This document shows, one piece after another, positions 1 to 7,343 of a stretch of DNA of 16,622 nucleotides (position 1 is its first letter; each line of letters starts with the position of its first letter). The stretch comes from an archaeon. Lineage in GTDB: Archaea; Micrarchaeota; Micrarchaeia; Norongarragalinales; SBBD01. The notes beneath the pieces were generated by a model, which saw only the letters and a list, made by a program, of their open reading frames with translations, had not been told where the DNA came from and searched no databases. The position numbers and the translations under genes are program-made. The stretch is taken from contig SBBD01000179.1 of the NCBI GenBank assembly GCA_005239845.1, positions 1-16,622 on the forward strand. Reading direction: 5' to 3'.

Positions 1-889
1 ATTTCTCTGCCGCCTCGAACGCTTTCTCAAGCAGCGATTCCCGGATCGTTACGGCCACGTGCCCTACCTCGATGTTGTTGACCATCACATGCTTCAACGC
101 CTCCAATTGCTGTTCTGCTGGAAGCCTCAGCAAGCCGTCCAAGTTCGTCTGCCTCCTCATGTCGATGCCCATCAGCTCGACTTCCTGCTGCAGGGGCGAA
201 TAGAAGAAGTTGAAGTTGAACTGCGCTCCCACCACGAATTCCTCGATGACCGCCTGTTCCAGTCCTTCTTTTGTGAGCCTTCCCTTCTCCACCATTTGCT
301 TCCCCTTTTCCTCGAATTCTTTTGCGGAAGAAACGAAGAAGAACGCCCGCTCGTACTTGCGTTTGGCTTCCGAGGCCTTCACGACCACCAAACGGTCGAT
401 TTCGGAAGCATTCTCGAATTGTTTGGGCATGCGGATTCCTGCTTTTTGCAGCAGGGCATATTGGTTCTTCTCTTCCGTGCGTTCCTCCCAGCGCAGCAAG
501 AAGCGGTTGCCAAAAATGGGCACTTGGAACTTGTTCTCGATGGCCTCGTAGGGAACGTAAACGGCAAATGAGCGGTTGGGAACGAAAAGGGCGTTTTTCA
601 GCCTCAAGTGTTTCTGGATGTCTTCCGATACCAAATCCGAAAAATGGTCCAGCAAGGCAATTTCGTCCACGCAGCCTACCGTCGTCTCGTGGCCCTTGCG
701 GGCTCTCGCCAAATAGTGCTTGGAGTACGTCTTGTCCCTGCCTTTCTGGCACACGATGAGGTTGTGCAGGCCCTCGTCTTTCGCCCCTCTCGCAATCTCT
801 AACGCAGAATGGGAGCCAATGGTTGCAATCGTGAGGCGGTCCTTGTGGTAGGCGTTCAGGATCCCCGCGACGTCTTGAAAGGAGAGCAT
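1..889 (-). CDS. purP: PurP, FAICAR synthetase (partial, C-terminus beyond window)
   Basis: This is the archaeal ATP- and formate-dependent ligase that converts AICAR to FAICAR in purine synthesis, replacing the formyl-folate reaction of PurH. About 296 codons are visible, and roughly the last 50-65 residues of a normal ~350-residue protein lie off the left edge. Family hallmarks are an early TIATIGSHSALEIARGAK segment, VPIFGNRFLLRWE in the ATP-grasp core, an EEFVVGAQFNFNFFYSPL segment, and ELMGID...NLDGLLRLPA. Two ATGs compete (895 and 889). The one at 889 is preferred because AGGA sits 7 nt upstream, a TATA box lies 26 bp upstream, and PurP proteins as I recall them place the TIAT motif about 20 residues from the start. 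It has its own promoter, separate from alaX. Confidence in the family is high; the start is moderately sure. Confidence 0.93.
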   Translation of the reverse strand, partial: MLSFQDVAGILNAYHKDRLTIATIGSHSALEIARGAKDEGLHNLIVCQKGRDKTYSKHYLARARKGHETTVGCVDEIALLDHFSDLVSEDIQKHLRLKNALFVPNRSFAVYVPYEAIENKFQVPIFGNRFLLRWEERTEEKNQYALLQKAGIRMPKQFENASEIDRLVVVKASEAKRKYERAFFFVSSAKEFEEKGKQMVEKGRLTKEGLEQAVIEEFVVGAQFNFNFFYSPLQQEVELMGIDMRRQTNLDGLLRLPAEQQLEALKHVMVNNIEVGHVAVTIRESLLEKAFEAAEK

Positions 890-910
890 ATTCATTTCCT
901 GCGCTGGAAA

Positions 911-926
911 CTTATAAACCTTTCCC
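911..926 (-). promoter_or_regulatory. purP promoter (BRE GGGAAAGG + TATA TTTATAAG)
   Basis: On the minus strand the sequence reads GGGAAAGG directly followed by TTTATAAG. The TATA centre is about 26 bp before the ATG at 889, so the transcript is predicted to be leaderless or nearly so. A second AT-rich stretch (TTTATATTTG, about 936-945) is a weaker alternative. The same GGGAAAGG element precedes the TATA box of the gene starting at 15168. Confidence 0.6.
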
Positions 927-951
927 GCTCGTTTCAAATATAAAGCGATAA

Positions 952-1671
952 TTAGGGGTTTTCCGCAACCAATTCGACTCTTCGCTTTCCCTGGCCCTTG
1001 CTTTCGACGTTCGTGATTTTGATGCTTCCGATTTCCTTCGTGTTCTTCACGTGCGTGCCGCCGCACGCCTGCAGATCAAAGCCCTTGATTTCAATGCAGC
1101 GGATGGTTTTCACGCTCTCCGGCACCAAATTTATTTGGGTGCGAATCAGTTCGGGGTTCTGGAGCGCTTCTTCTCTTGCAATAAAGTGCACGGCCGTCTC
1201 AAACCCTTTTGCGATGGCTTGGTTGGCTTTTTCCTCCATGAACTTCACTTGCTCGTCATTCAATTCCGCAAGCGAAAAGTCCATGCGCGCCCGTTCCTCG
1301 TAAATCTGCGAACCGGTAACGAGCGCATTGTAGGCATCCAGCACTACCCTCGAGAGCACGTGCAATGCCGTATGATGGCGCATGTGCCCGTAGCGGCGCT
1401 TCCAATCAATCACTCCGTGTACGGCATGAATGTGCGACGGCATCTCTTCCTTGAGTTTGTGCCTAATCTCTCCTGTTTCCTTCTGCCTGTAAACATCCAC
1501 GACGGGATATTCCTTGCCTTCCGCCACCAATTTTCCGGTGTCGTTCGGCTGGCCTCCGGAAGTATAGTAAAACGCCGTCTGGTCCAGCACGACTTCTTGC
1601 CCGTAATTCTTCACGATGGAGGCGTCGAACTCTTTCAAGTAACTGTCCTTCGAGCAAAGCATTTCCCTCAT
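952..1671 (-). CDS. alaX: AlaX, free-standing alanyl-tRNA editing protein
   Basis: This is a trans-editing hydrolase that removes serine or glycine wrongly attached to tRNA-Ala. It corresponds to the AlaRS editing domain without the synthetase core. At 239 residues it fits the AlaX-M class: an N-terminal beta-barrel part (YLKEFDASIV, DQTAFYYTSGGQPNDTG) followed by the second-additional-domain fold. The zinc site is intact, with HxxxH at H100 and H104 (HTALH) and CxxxH at C203 and H207 (CGGTH). Starts at TTG 1674, ATG 1671 and ATG 1662 are possible. ATG 1671 is chosen because GGCGAT lies 7 nt upstream and because the N-terminus then resembles other AlaX-M proteins. The gene follows gltX by 34 bp with no TATA box between, so co-transcription with gltX is likely. 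Confidence 0.93.
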   Translation of the reverse strand: MREMLCSKDSYLKEFDASIVKNYGQEVVLDQTAFYYTSGGQPNDTGKLVAEGKEYPVVDVYRQKETGEIRHKLKEEMPSHIHAVHGVIDWKRRYGHMRHHTALHVLSRVVLDAYNALVTGSQIYEERARMDFSLAELNDEQVKFMEEKANQAIAKGFETAVHFIAREEALQNPELIRTQINLVPESVKTIRCIEIKGFDLQACGGTHVKNTKEIGSIKITNVESKGQGKRRVELVAENP

Positions 1672-1705
1672 CAAGTTAATCGCCTTCGTGCCTTTTCCCT
1701 CCCCC

Positions 1706-3424
1706 TTATCCGCTCAAAACGAAGGTTAGTTGGTTGCCTTCTTTTTTGTCCAGCCTGCAGAAGCCCACGCGCTCGAACTGCACGATTTGCCCTTCCTTTA
1801 ACTCAAGGCACGTCTTCTCGCAGTACCCCTTCCTTTCCTTCCAGCTATCCTCGTTAAAATCCCCTTTTTCGTCCAGCAAGTTGCCCACTTCGATTACCGT
1901 ACACCCCATGGCTTCCCCTTCCTCTCCAGAAACCCACTGAATTACTTTACTGGTTTGGGCATCTGCGGACGCCAACTCGCCCACGATTTCTTCCCTGTTT
2001 TCCATCTTTCTCTCATTGATTTTTACGGCAAACAATTCCTTCAAGCGAACCACTTCGCCTTCCTTCAAGCTGGCGGCATCCGTTCCAGAAACGTAGCATG
2101 AGTTCGCATAGCCTATGTTCCTTTTGTCCTTGCTGTTCCCCTTCTTGGGAATCAAAATGGATTGCCGTCTCTGTTCCTGCAGTCCGTACACGCTTAATTT
2201 CACGGGGTTCTCGACAAAGAAATAGTGTTCCGCAACCGGGTCCAGGAGGCGCCGGTTGATGTGCAGCAACTGCTCGAAGGTGGGAAAGCTCTCCTGCTTG
2301 CTCAACCCCAGCCCCAAGACGAACTCCTTGATGGCCTCCGGAAGAATTCCTCGTCTCCGCAATCCTCGAAGCGTGGGAAGGCGCGGGTCGTCCCAGTCGT
2401 TCACTTTCCCTTGCTCGATGAGGGGCTTGAGAAAGCGTTTGCTGAGCGCGGTGCCCTTGATGTTCAGGCGCGCAAAATCGTAGACGTACGGTTTCGGCAA
2501 ATTGACGGCGTTCAGAATCGCGTAGTACAATTCGTCCCTCAGCTCGTATTCTTTGCTCCGCAGGGCGTGCGTGATGTCCTCCAGAGAATCCGAGATGCTG
2601 ACCTCGAAGTCGTAGGTGGGCCACGCCTGGTACTTCTCCCCTTGCCGGTAATGCGGCGTCTGGATGACGCGGAACAGCGTGGGGTCCCTCATGACCGTGT
2701 TCTGGCTCTGCATGTCGCCCTTCAAGCGCAGCACCATTTTTCCTTTTTCCGCTTTTCCTTCTACCATGGCCTGCCACAGCATCACTTGTTCCCCGTCCTT
2801 TCTTTCCCTGCAGGCGCAGGCTTTCTTTTCATAGCGGTTCTGGTTCATTTCCTCGGGCTTGCACGTGCAGATGTACGCCCTTCCCAAAATCAGCAGCTTC
2901 TTTCCGAATTGTTGGAGGCGAGGCATTACGTCCGAGGTGAAGGAAACGCCTGCGAACCCGATGCCCAGCCAGTCGAGGTCTTCCTGGATGGCGTTGGCGT
3001 ATTCGAGCTTTTCCGTTTCGGGGTTCGTATCGTCGAAGCGCAGCTTGCATTTTCCCTGCCACTGCCTGGCAAACTCCCAGGAGAGCATGGCCGCCTTCGC
3101 GTGCCCCAAGTGCAGGTAGCCGTTGGGTTCCGGGAGAAAGCGCGTGACCACTTTCCCTTTCTCGGCGCCTTCCAAGTGCCAGACCTTTGGGCCTTCCTCT
3201 TTGTGCTTGAACTCGTACTTCTTGAGTTCCTCTTCCACTTGTTCTTTGGTGAGATGGTTCACTTGTCCGACAATTTCTTGAATCGCATTCATTGTGCTTT
3301 TCATGTCTTTCTTGGCGTCCGGGAATTCGGCGACGACTTTGCCGACGACGGCTCCTGCGAACGCCTTTCCGTACCCCAACGCATTCTTCAAGGCAAACTT
3401 TCGTATGATTTCTCTTAGTTCCAT
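1706..3424 (-). CDS. gltX: Glutamyl-tRNA synthetase, archaeal type
   Basis: This is a class I aminoacyl-tRNA synthetase that charges tRNA-Glu (and possibly tRNA-Gln, as archaeal GluRS is generally non-discriminating). The 572-aa protein has the archaeal helical N-terminal extension and the HIGH motif as HLGH at residues 105-108 within FLPEPNGYLHLGHAKAA. A cysteine knuckle (CTC at 186-188, CAC at 203-205) probably binds zinc. The KMSKS-equivalent LSKR is at about 327-330 (KGTALSKRFLK), and the C-terminal part is the GlnRS-like beta-barrel anticodon-binding region ending KEGNQLTFVLSG. An in-frame GTG at 3448 would add eight residues, but ATG 3424 (MELREIIRKFAL) matches the usual archaeal start. 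It is followed closely by alaX. The leader is unusual: it contains an imperfect copy of the gene's own first codons (see 3477-3509). Confidence 0.96.
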   Translation of the reverse strand: MELREIIRKFALKNALGYGKAFAGAVVGKVVAEFPDAKKDMKSTMNAIQEIVGQVNHLTKEQVEEELKKYEFKHKEEGPKVWHLEGAEKGKVVTRFLPEPNGYLHLGHAKAAMLSWEFARQWQGKCKLRFDDTNPETEKLEYANAIQEDLDWLGIGFAGVSFTSDVMPRLQQFGKKLLILGRAYICTCKPEEMNQNRYEKKACACRERKDGEQVMLWQAMVEGKAEKGKMVLRLKGDMQSQNTVMRDPTLFRVIQTPHYRQGEKYQAWPTYDFEVSISDSLEDITHALRSKEYELRDELYYAILNAVNLPKPYVYDFARLNIKGTALSKRFLKPLIEQGKVNDWDDPRLPTLRGLRRRGILPEAIKEFVLGLGLSKQESFPTFEQLLHINRRLLDPVAEHYFFVENPVKLSVYGLQEQRRQSILIPKKGNSKDKRNIGYANSCYVSGTDAASLKEGEVVRLKELFAVKINERKMENREEIVGELASADAQTSKVIQWVSGEEGEAMGCTVIEVGNLLDEKGDFNEDSWKERKGYCEKTCLELKEGQIVQFERVGFCRLDKKEGNQLTFVLSG

Positions 3425-3537
3425 TTGCTCACGTGGTAGGGGCGACACGCGTAGGGGGCTTGCTCCCTAGAGGGGTCGCACATTTGCGGATGATTTCCTG
3501 AAGTTCCATAGGGGTACTGCCCTTTCAAGAGTCCCAT
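3415..3537 (-). other. Possible leader ORF (40 codons) overlapping the gltX start
   Basis: An ATG at 3537 lies about 10 nt after the transcription start predicted from the gltX TATA box. It opens a 40-codon frame that ends in TAA at 3417-3415, so its stop overlaps the first codons of gltX. The peptide contains two cysteines and is proline- and tyrosine-rich; I recognise no domain. The same stretch can form short hairpins: CGCA-AATG-TGCG, an AGGG/CCCT arm, and AGGGAG...CCCCCT with one mismatch. It could be a translated leader, a structured untranslated leader, or chance. There is no Shine-Dalgarno sequence before its ATG. Confidence 0.25.
3477..3509 (-). repeat. Imperfect copy of the gltX 5' coding end
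   Basis: Reading from ATG 3509 gives MELQEIIRKCA, which matches the gltX N-terminus MELREIIRKFA at 9 of 11 residues and 24 of 33 nucleotides. Apart from the fourth codon, most differences are at third codon positions. The copy continues as a 26-codon frame that stops at TGA 3431-3429, five bases before the gltX ATG, and it is out of frame with gltX. It may be a remnant of a tandem duplication of the gene start. Confidence 0.5.
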
Positions 3538-3565
3538 CGGCTGGCGAGTAGCTTCAGCATTCGAA

Positions 3566-3580
3566 CGTTTTTAAAGTAAA
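3566..3580 (-). promoter_or_regulatory. gltX-alaX promoter (TATA-like CTTTAAAAAC)
   Basis: The minus strand reads TTTACTTTAAAAACG here, with the TATA core at 3568-3575. Transcription would start near 3546, which gives gltX a leader of about 120 nt. That is much longer than the near-zero leaders of the other first genes in this window. Confidence 0.5.
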
Positions 3581-3617
3581 CGAGGAAAGCCGCTGCGGGG
3601 GAAGCGCCGAGTGTTTC

Positions 3618-4658
3618 CTATTGCAGGATGGGGGTGAAGGCGCTCGTGAGGAGGAAGTGCACCAAGAAAAAGATGCCGAGCGAAAGGGGCACGAACACGG
3701 GGATGAGCTTGACGCCCCATTGGGCCTTCCCATGCTGCAGCAAGCCGATCGTGAGGGCACTGAAGAACGAAGTGATGAAGATGGCGCTCATGGCGAACAG
3801 GCGGACGTCGTTGGAAGTGATTTGGGATGCGATCTTGCGGAAGGCGAAGCCTCCGAGCGGGCTGCCGCCTCCTCCGAGAGAGCTGGGCCCACGTTGCATG
3901 TTGCCGTAATCCACGCTTTGCTGGCGTGCCAGCATTTTTTCGTTCGTTTCCGAGTAGTACACCGAGACCGAGAAGAGCATGGGCGCCACGATCACGGCGG
4001 AAAAGACGATGAAGAGCGTGTAGCTGATGGTCGCGTTGCGGATTTCCTTTCGCAGGTCCTTGGTCTGCTTGATGCTGTCCGCCACTTCGTCCAGCAGGTT
4101 CGCGATTTCTCCGCCGAGTTCGATGCCTTCCGCCAAGAGGCTTGCGGAGCGCCTGAGGAGCTTCGAGTCCACGCGCGCCCCGAGTTCCTTGAGCGCGTCG
4201 CTGATGGGCTTCCCCGCGTACACGGCCACGCTCATGTGCCGGATTTCGTCGCCCAAGACCCCGAACTCGGGCTTGCTGACGCTCCACACCGCGTTTTCCA
4301 CGGTCATGCCCGCGCGGATGTTGGCCGCAATGATGCGCAGGGCTTCCGGCAAATTCTCTTCCACGGCCGACGCCCGGTTTTCCGCCGCGAAAAAGAGGAT
4401 GATGTAAAAGCCTCCCGCTACCGCGAGCAGCGTCCCCACGACGGCCCCGAATGGGATCCAGAAGGATTTGGGGTAGAATTGGTTGGCGACGACGCCCGCG
4501 AGCAGGGCTGCAACGAGCGTGAACAGGACCATGAAACCCGCGTACTTACGGGGGTCGATCGTCTCGAAGCCCGACTGGATGATGAGGCGCTCGAGGTTCC
4601 CGCGCATGCCCGTGGGAAGGAGCTGCGACAACACGAAGTACAAGCGGATCTTGACCAT
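3618..4658 (-). CDS. T2SF-family pilus assembly membrane protein (TadC-like)
   Basis: This 346-aa inner-membrane platform protein belongs to the type II secretion F / TadC / ArlJ family, which couples the assembly ATPase to pilin insertion. After a cytosolic N-terminus there are two membrane segments (about 38-60 and 66-91). A T2SF cytosolic module follows (NLPEALRIIAANIRAGMTVENAV; ELGARVDSKLLRRSASLLAEGIELGGEIANLLDEVADSI), then a segment at about 205-230, a glycine-rich linker (GGGGSPLGG) and two C-terminal membrane segments. It starts one base after the stop of the preceding T2SF gene (TGACATG), so the two are almost certainly co-translated. It is the last gene of the minus-strand pilus arm. 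A weak GC-rich hairpin follows the stop. The family is clear; the TadB versus TadC label is by position only. Confidence 0.88.
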   Translation of the reverse strand: MVKIRLYFVLSQLLPTGMRGNLERLIIQSGFETIDPRKYAGFMVLFTLVAALLAGVVANQFYPKSFWIPFGAVVGTLLAVAGGFYIILFFAAENRASAVEENLPEALRIIAANIRAGMTVENAVWSVSKPEFGVLGDEIRHMSVAVYAGKPISDALKELGARVDSKLLRRSASLLAEGIELGGEIANLLDEVADSIKQTKDLRKEIRNATISYTLFIVFSAVIVAPMLFSVSVYYSETNEKMLARQQSVDYGNMQRGPSSLGGGGSPLGGFAFRKIASQITSNDVRLFAMSAIFITSFFSALTIGLLQHGKAQWGVKLIPVFVPLSLGIFFLVHFLLTSAFTPILQ

Positions 4659-4659
4659 G

Positions 4660-5550
4660 TCAGATGTCCTCGATGGCGGGCCTCCGGCTTTTCACGAAAT
4701 CCATGAAAAAGATCTGGAACCCCAGCAGGAAGAGCAGGACGAAGGCGAAGAAAATGGGGGGCATGTCGACTCCTAAGAAGGAGACGATGACGAGCATCAT
4801 GGTGATGCCCAGCGAGGGAACGATGATGGCCGCCAGCATGTAAATCATGGTCCACGGGCTGAGCTCTTGTCCGTAGCGCCGGATGTCGTCGATGCGTTCT
4901 TTCGTCAAATCGCTGATGATTTCCTGGAGCGCGACGCCCACGTCCGTCCCCACCTTCAAGGCATTCGAGAGGTGCCAAAGGATGCGGCGGAGCTGCTTGG
5001 AGGGCGTGCGGTTGCTGGCCTCTTCAAACGTGATCTGGATGGGAATGCCTCCGTTGATGCGCTTGACCATGCGCCGGAATTCCTCGGAGGTGTACCCGTA
5101 GCCCGTGCAGATGCTGGCCATGCCGTCAAACAGGGGCACGCCGCTCTTGACTTGAATCAAGAGCTGCCGCATGGCGGGACTGAGCTCGTTGTCGATTTTA
5201 CGCGCACGCTTTCGGGCAATGAGTTCAGGGTAGTTGACAATCGTGGCAAACGAGACGACTCCGATGAAGAGCGCGGCCAGCGGAGCTTGCCAAAGCAAGT
5301 CATTGTTCTTGGTAATTTCAAGCAAGAACAGGCCTCCGCCTAAGAGGATGAGAAAGTTGAAGAAGGTGGCGACGAGGACCCTCGCCATGTATTGCTTGGC
5401 GTTCCAATCGCTCTCCACGTGGATGAGCTCCTCCCCCAAGTGCGGGTAGAGCGTGCTGGCCACGTTGCCGATGCGTTGGATGGTTTTCACTTGCGCAATC
5501 TTGTCCACGAGGGGGGGTGGAAGAAAGCTGAAGGGCAGCTGAAAGGCCAT
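4660..5550 (-). CDS. T2SF-family pilus assembly membrane protein (TadB-like)
   Basis: This is the second platform protein of the same family, 296 aa from ATG 5550. It has two N-terminal membrane segments (about 57-78 and 84-105). A T2SF module follows, containing ELSPAMRQLLIQVKSGVPLFDGM, FRRMVKRINGGIPI and LSNALKVGTDVGVALQEII. Two strongly hydrophobic segments lie near the C-terminus (about 228-260 and 267-288). A GTG at 5565 would overlap the ATPase stop. ATG 5550 is preferred because it lies 4 bp after that stop and a GGTGA motif is present about 11 nt upstream, but the GTG cannot be excluded. The two separate T2SF proteins probably act as a heteromeric platform, as TadB and TadC do in bacterial Tad systems. 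Confidence 0.88.
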   Translation of the reverse strand: MAFQLPFSFLPPPLVDKIAQVKTIQRIGNVASTLYPHLGEELIHVESDWNAKQYMARVLVATFFNFLILLGGGLFLLEITKNNDLLWQAPLAALFIGVVSFATIVNYPELIARKRARKIDNELSPAMRQLLIQVKSGVPLFDGMASICTGYGYTSEEFRRMVKRINGGIPIQITFEEASNRTPSKQLRRILWHLSNALKVGTDVGVALQEIISDLTKERIDDIRRYGQELSPWTMIYMLAAIIVPSLGITMMLVIVSFLGVDMPPIFFAFVLLFLLGFQIFFMDFVKSRRPAIEDI

Positions 5551-5554
5551 CGCC

Positions 5555-7183
5555 TTATTTTTCACCCAGGATGGCTTTGAGCTTCTTGCGGATGCTTTCC
5601 TTGGTCACTTTGGGTTCCTTGGGCTTTTCAGGCGCTGTAACCGCGGGGTGGGCGGGCAGGCTTTCGATTTCCGTCTCTAGGCGGGCTTCCAGCAAGGCTT
5701 GGGGGGGCTGGTTTTCGTCCACGATTTTGAGCAGGCGATGCTTGTCCTTATAGTATTCGGCGACCACGCGGCCCACGTCGTTTACGGACATAATGCCGTG
5801 CTTGAGCAGGTATTCGAGGACGCGCGTCCGGTCCCGGATTTCCGCCTGGATTTCTTTCGGAGTCATGCCGGTGTACAGGCTCAGCGTGTTGTAGAGCTTG
5901 ATGGACTCCCCCACTTTCTCGAGCTCGTCGCGCTGGGGGTTCCACCGGTACAATACGTTCGTGGACACCTTGTCTTCTTCCTCGATGAATTCTGCGATTT
6001 CAAAGACGCGGCGGAAGCCCGTCCTTCGCTGCCGGTACTGGATGACGACCATATTGATGGCGCTAAGCAAGAGCTCGGGAATGTTCACGGGAGGGTGGAT
6101 CAGACGGTTCTTCAGCTGAAAGACGTCTTCCGCGTGGAACGTGCTGAACACGGAATGCCCCGTGTGCATGGCCTCGAACAATACCTCGGCTTCCCGCTGC
6201 CTCCGGGTTTCCCCGAGGACGATGCGGTCGGGCCGCATGCGCAGGCTGTTGACCATGAGATCCAGCATCGTGATTTCCCCCTTGCCTTCCGTGTTCGGCT
6301 GGCGCGTGACCATGGGCGTCCAGTGCAAAAAGTCGGGAAGCACCAGCTCGCGCGTGTCTTCGATGCTTACGATACGCTGGTTCGGAGGCGTAAAGAGGAG
6401 GATGGCGTTCAGGAACGAGGTCTTTCCGCTGCCCGTTCCCCCTCCCACGATGATGTTCATCTCGTACTGCACGCACAGCCACAACAACGCGGCGACTTCG
6501 GGCGTAAGGGTTTTCACGTTGGGATCCAGCAGGTTGACGATGGTCCACGGGTCCGCGCGGAATTTACGAATCACGATGCTGTTGCCCTTGCTGGAAATGG
6601 GCAGCAGCACCGCATTGACGCGGTTTCCGGAAAGCAAGTTGGCGTCCATGAGCGGGTTGAGGGTCGTGATCTGCCTTCCCACTTTCCTTCCAATGATTTC
6701 CGAATAGTTCTGGACTTGTTCTTCCGTAGGAATGCGGATGTTGCTTTTCAGCCAGCCGAACTTGCGATGGTAGACCCACACGTTTTCTTTTGCGGAGTTG
6801 ACGATGACTTCCTCGAGTTGGGGGTCCGCCAGCATGAGCTCCAAGTCGCCCAGCCCCAGCATTTCCTGCAACAGTCTCCCCGCCAGGAAGCTCTCTTCGT
6901 CCTTTGTGGCGTCGGAAAACTCCCGCTTCAGCAGCTCCTTGGCCTTCTTCTGGAAGGTGCGGCGGATGGCCTCGTCTTCTGATTTAGAGACCAAGTCCGA
7001 AACCTTGAGGTCTACGCTTTCAATGATGCGCTCTTTCAGCTTTTCGAGCACGGCCCGCGTGGCCGGGTTCAAGTGCGGATACTCGACTTCGTACTCGTTC
7101 AGGAACTGGTCTTCGCGCTGCACGACGCGAACGTCCGCGACCACTTGCTCGCTTTCCACCTTGTAGGCGGCCAATACTTTCAT
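5555..7183 (-). CDS. Pilus/secretion ATPase (TadA/VirB11/ArlI superfamily)
   Basis: This 542-aa hexameric ATPase powers assembly of the pilin-like proteins encoded on the opposite strand. Residues 1-220 form the N-terminal domain, including LGDLELMLADPQLEEVIVNSAKENVWVYHRKFG. The RecA-like core has Walker A GGGTGSGKTS (K254), an Asp box (IVSIEDTRELVL), Walker B RIVLGE (E325) and a His box (TGHSVFSTFHAE). About 100 residues after the core include a TPKEIQAEIRDRTRVLEYLL segment and a charged lysine-rich tail. All catalytic motifs are intact. It begins 160 bp after the winged-helix gene. An AT-rich box at 7207-7220 would start a transcript close to ATG 7183, so it may also be expressed separately. 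Function within the superfamily is inferred from the neighbouring T2SF and pilin genes. Confidence 0.95.
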   Translation of the reverse strand: MKVLAAYKVESEQVVADVRVVQREDQFLNEYEVEYPHLNPATRAVLEKLKERIIESVDLKVSDLVSKSEDEAIRRTFQKKAKELLKREFSDATKDEESFLAGRLLQEMLGLGDLELMLADPQLEEVIVNSAKENVWVYHRKFGWLKSNIRIPTEEQVQNYSEIIGRKVGRQITTLNPLMDANLLSGNRVNAVLLPISSKGNSIVIRKFRADPWTIVNLLDPNVKTLTPEVAALLWLCVQYEMNIIVGGGTGSGKTSFLNAILLFTPPNQRIVSIEDTRELVLPDFLHWTPMVTRQPNTEGKGEITMLDLMVNSLRMRPDRIVLGETRRQREAEVLFEAMHTGHSVFSTFHAEDVFQLKNRLIHPPVNIPELLLSAINMVVIQYRQRRTGFRRVFEIAEFIEEEDKVSTNVLYRWNPQRDELEKVGESIKLYNTLSLYTGMTPKEIQAEIRDRTRVLEYLLKHGIMSVNDVGRVVAEYYKDKHRLLKIVDENQPPQALLEARLETEIESLPAHPAVTAPEKPKEPKVTKESIRKKLKAILGEK

Positions 7184-7206
7184 GGCACGCGTCCTTAGGG
7201 CGCCTC

Positions 7207-7220
7207 GGTATTTATTTCTA
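7207..7220. promoter_or_regulatory. AT-rich TATA-like box between ATPase gene and candidate RNA
   Basis: GGTATTTATTTCTA has its centre at about 7213. On the plus strand it would place a start at about 7239, right where the candidate structured RNA begins. On the minus strand it would place a start at about 7187, next to the ATPase ATG (7183). It may act in one or both directions. Confidence 0.4.
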
Positions 7221-7239
7221 TGGCTTTTGGAGGAAAAGG

Positions 7240-7339
7240 AGGGCGTAGGTTCGTCCCGGACCGCGGCGCCAGGCAGGCGCTATCTGCCCATGCATGCGAA
7301 TCCTATCGTCGGCCTTCGTTCAACGCCGGGCTTTTTTTT
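7240..7339 (+). ncRNA. Candidate structured small RNA
   Basis: This intergenic stretch can fold into a 13-bp stem pairing 7242-7254 with 7296-7310, interrupted only by single bulged T residues at 7301 and 7306. Inside is a second perfect hairpin (GCGCC, loop AGGCA, GGCGC, 7266-7280). Two of the outer pairs are G-U in the plus-strand RNA and would be A-C mismatches on the minus strand, which favours plus-strand transcription. A TATA-like box lies about 26 bp before the predicted 5' end, and eight T residues at 7332-7339 follow a GC-rich segment, as an archaeal terminator would. It matches no RNA family I recognise, and tRNA was ruled out. Confidence 0.4.
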
Positions 7340-7343
7340 AACC

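Noticed and set aside
2225..3418. Open frame of 397 codons on the plus strand opposite gltX
   Set aside because: The minus strand has the complete GluRS with all motifs. The opposite frame shows only composition-driven sequence.
3425..3448. GTG start for gltX at 3448
   Set aside because: It would add eight residues of leader sequence without family support. ATG 3424 gives the usual archaeal N-terminus.
3429..3509. SRP RNA-like core (AGGGAGCAAG) in the gltX leader
   Set aside because: Only a short similarity to the SRP helix 8 motif. The required symmetric loop and the ~300-nt RNA are absent.
7240..7315. Possible tRNA (GGTTCGTCC resembling a T-arm)
   Set aside because: No matching 7-bp acceptor stem, D-arm or anticodon arm could be placed on either strand. 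The pairing seen is a single long bulged stem.
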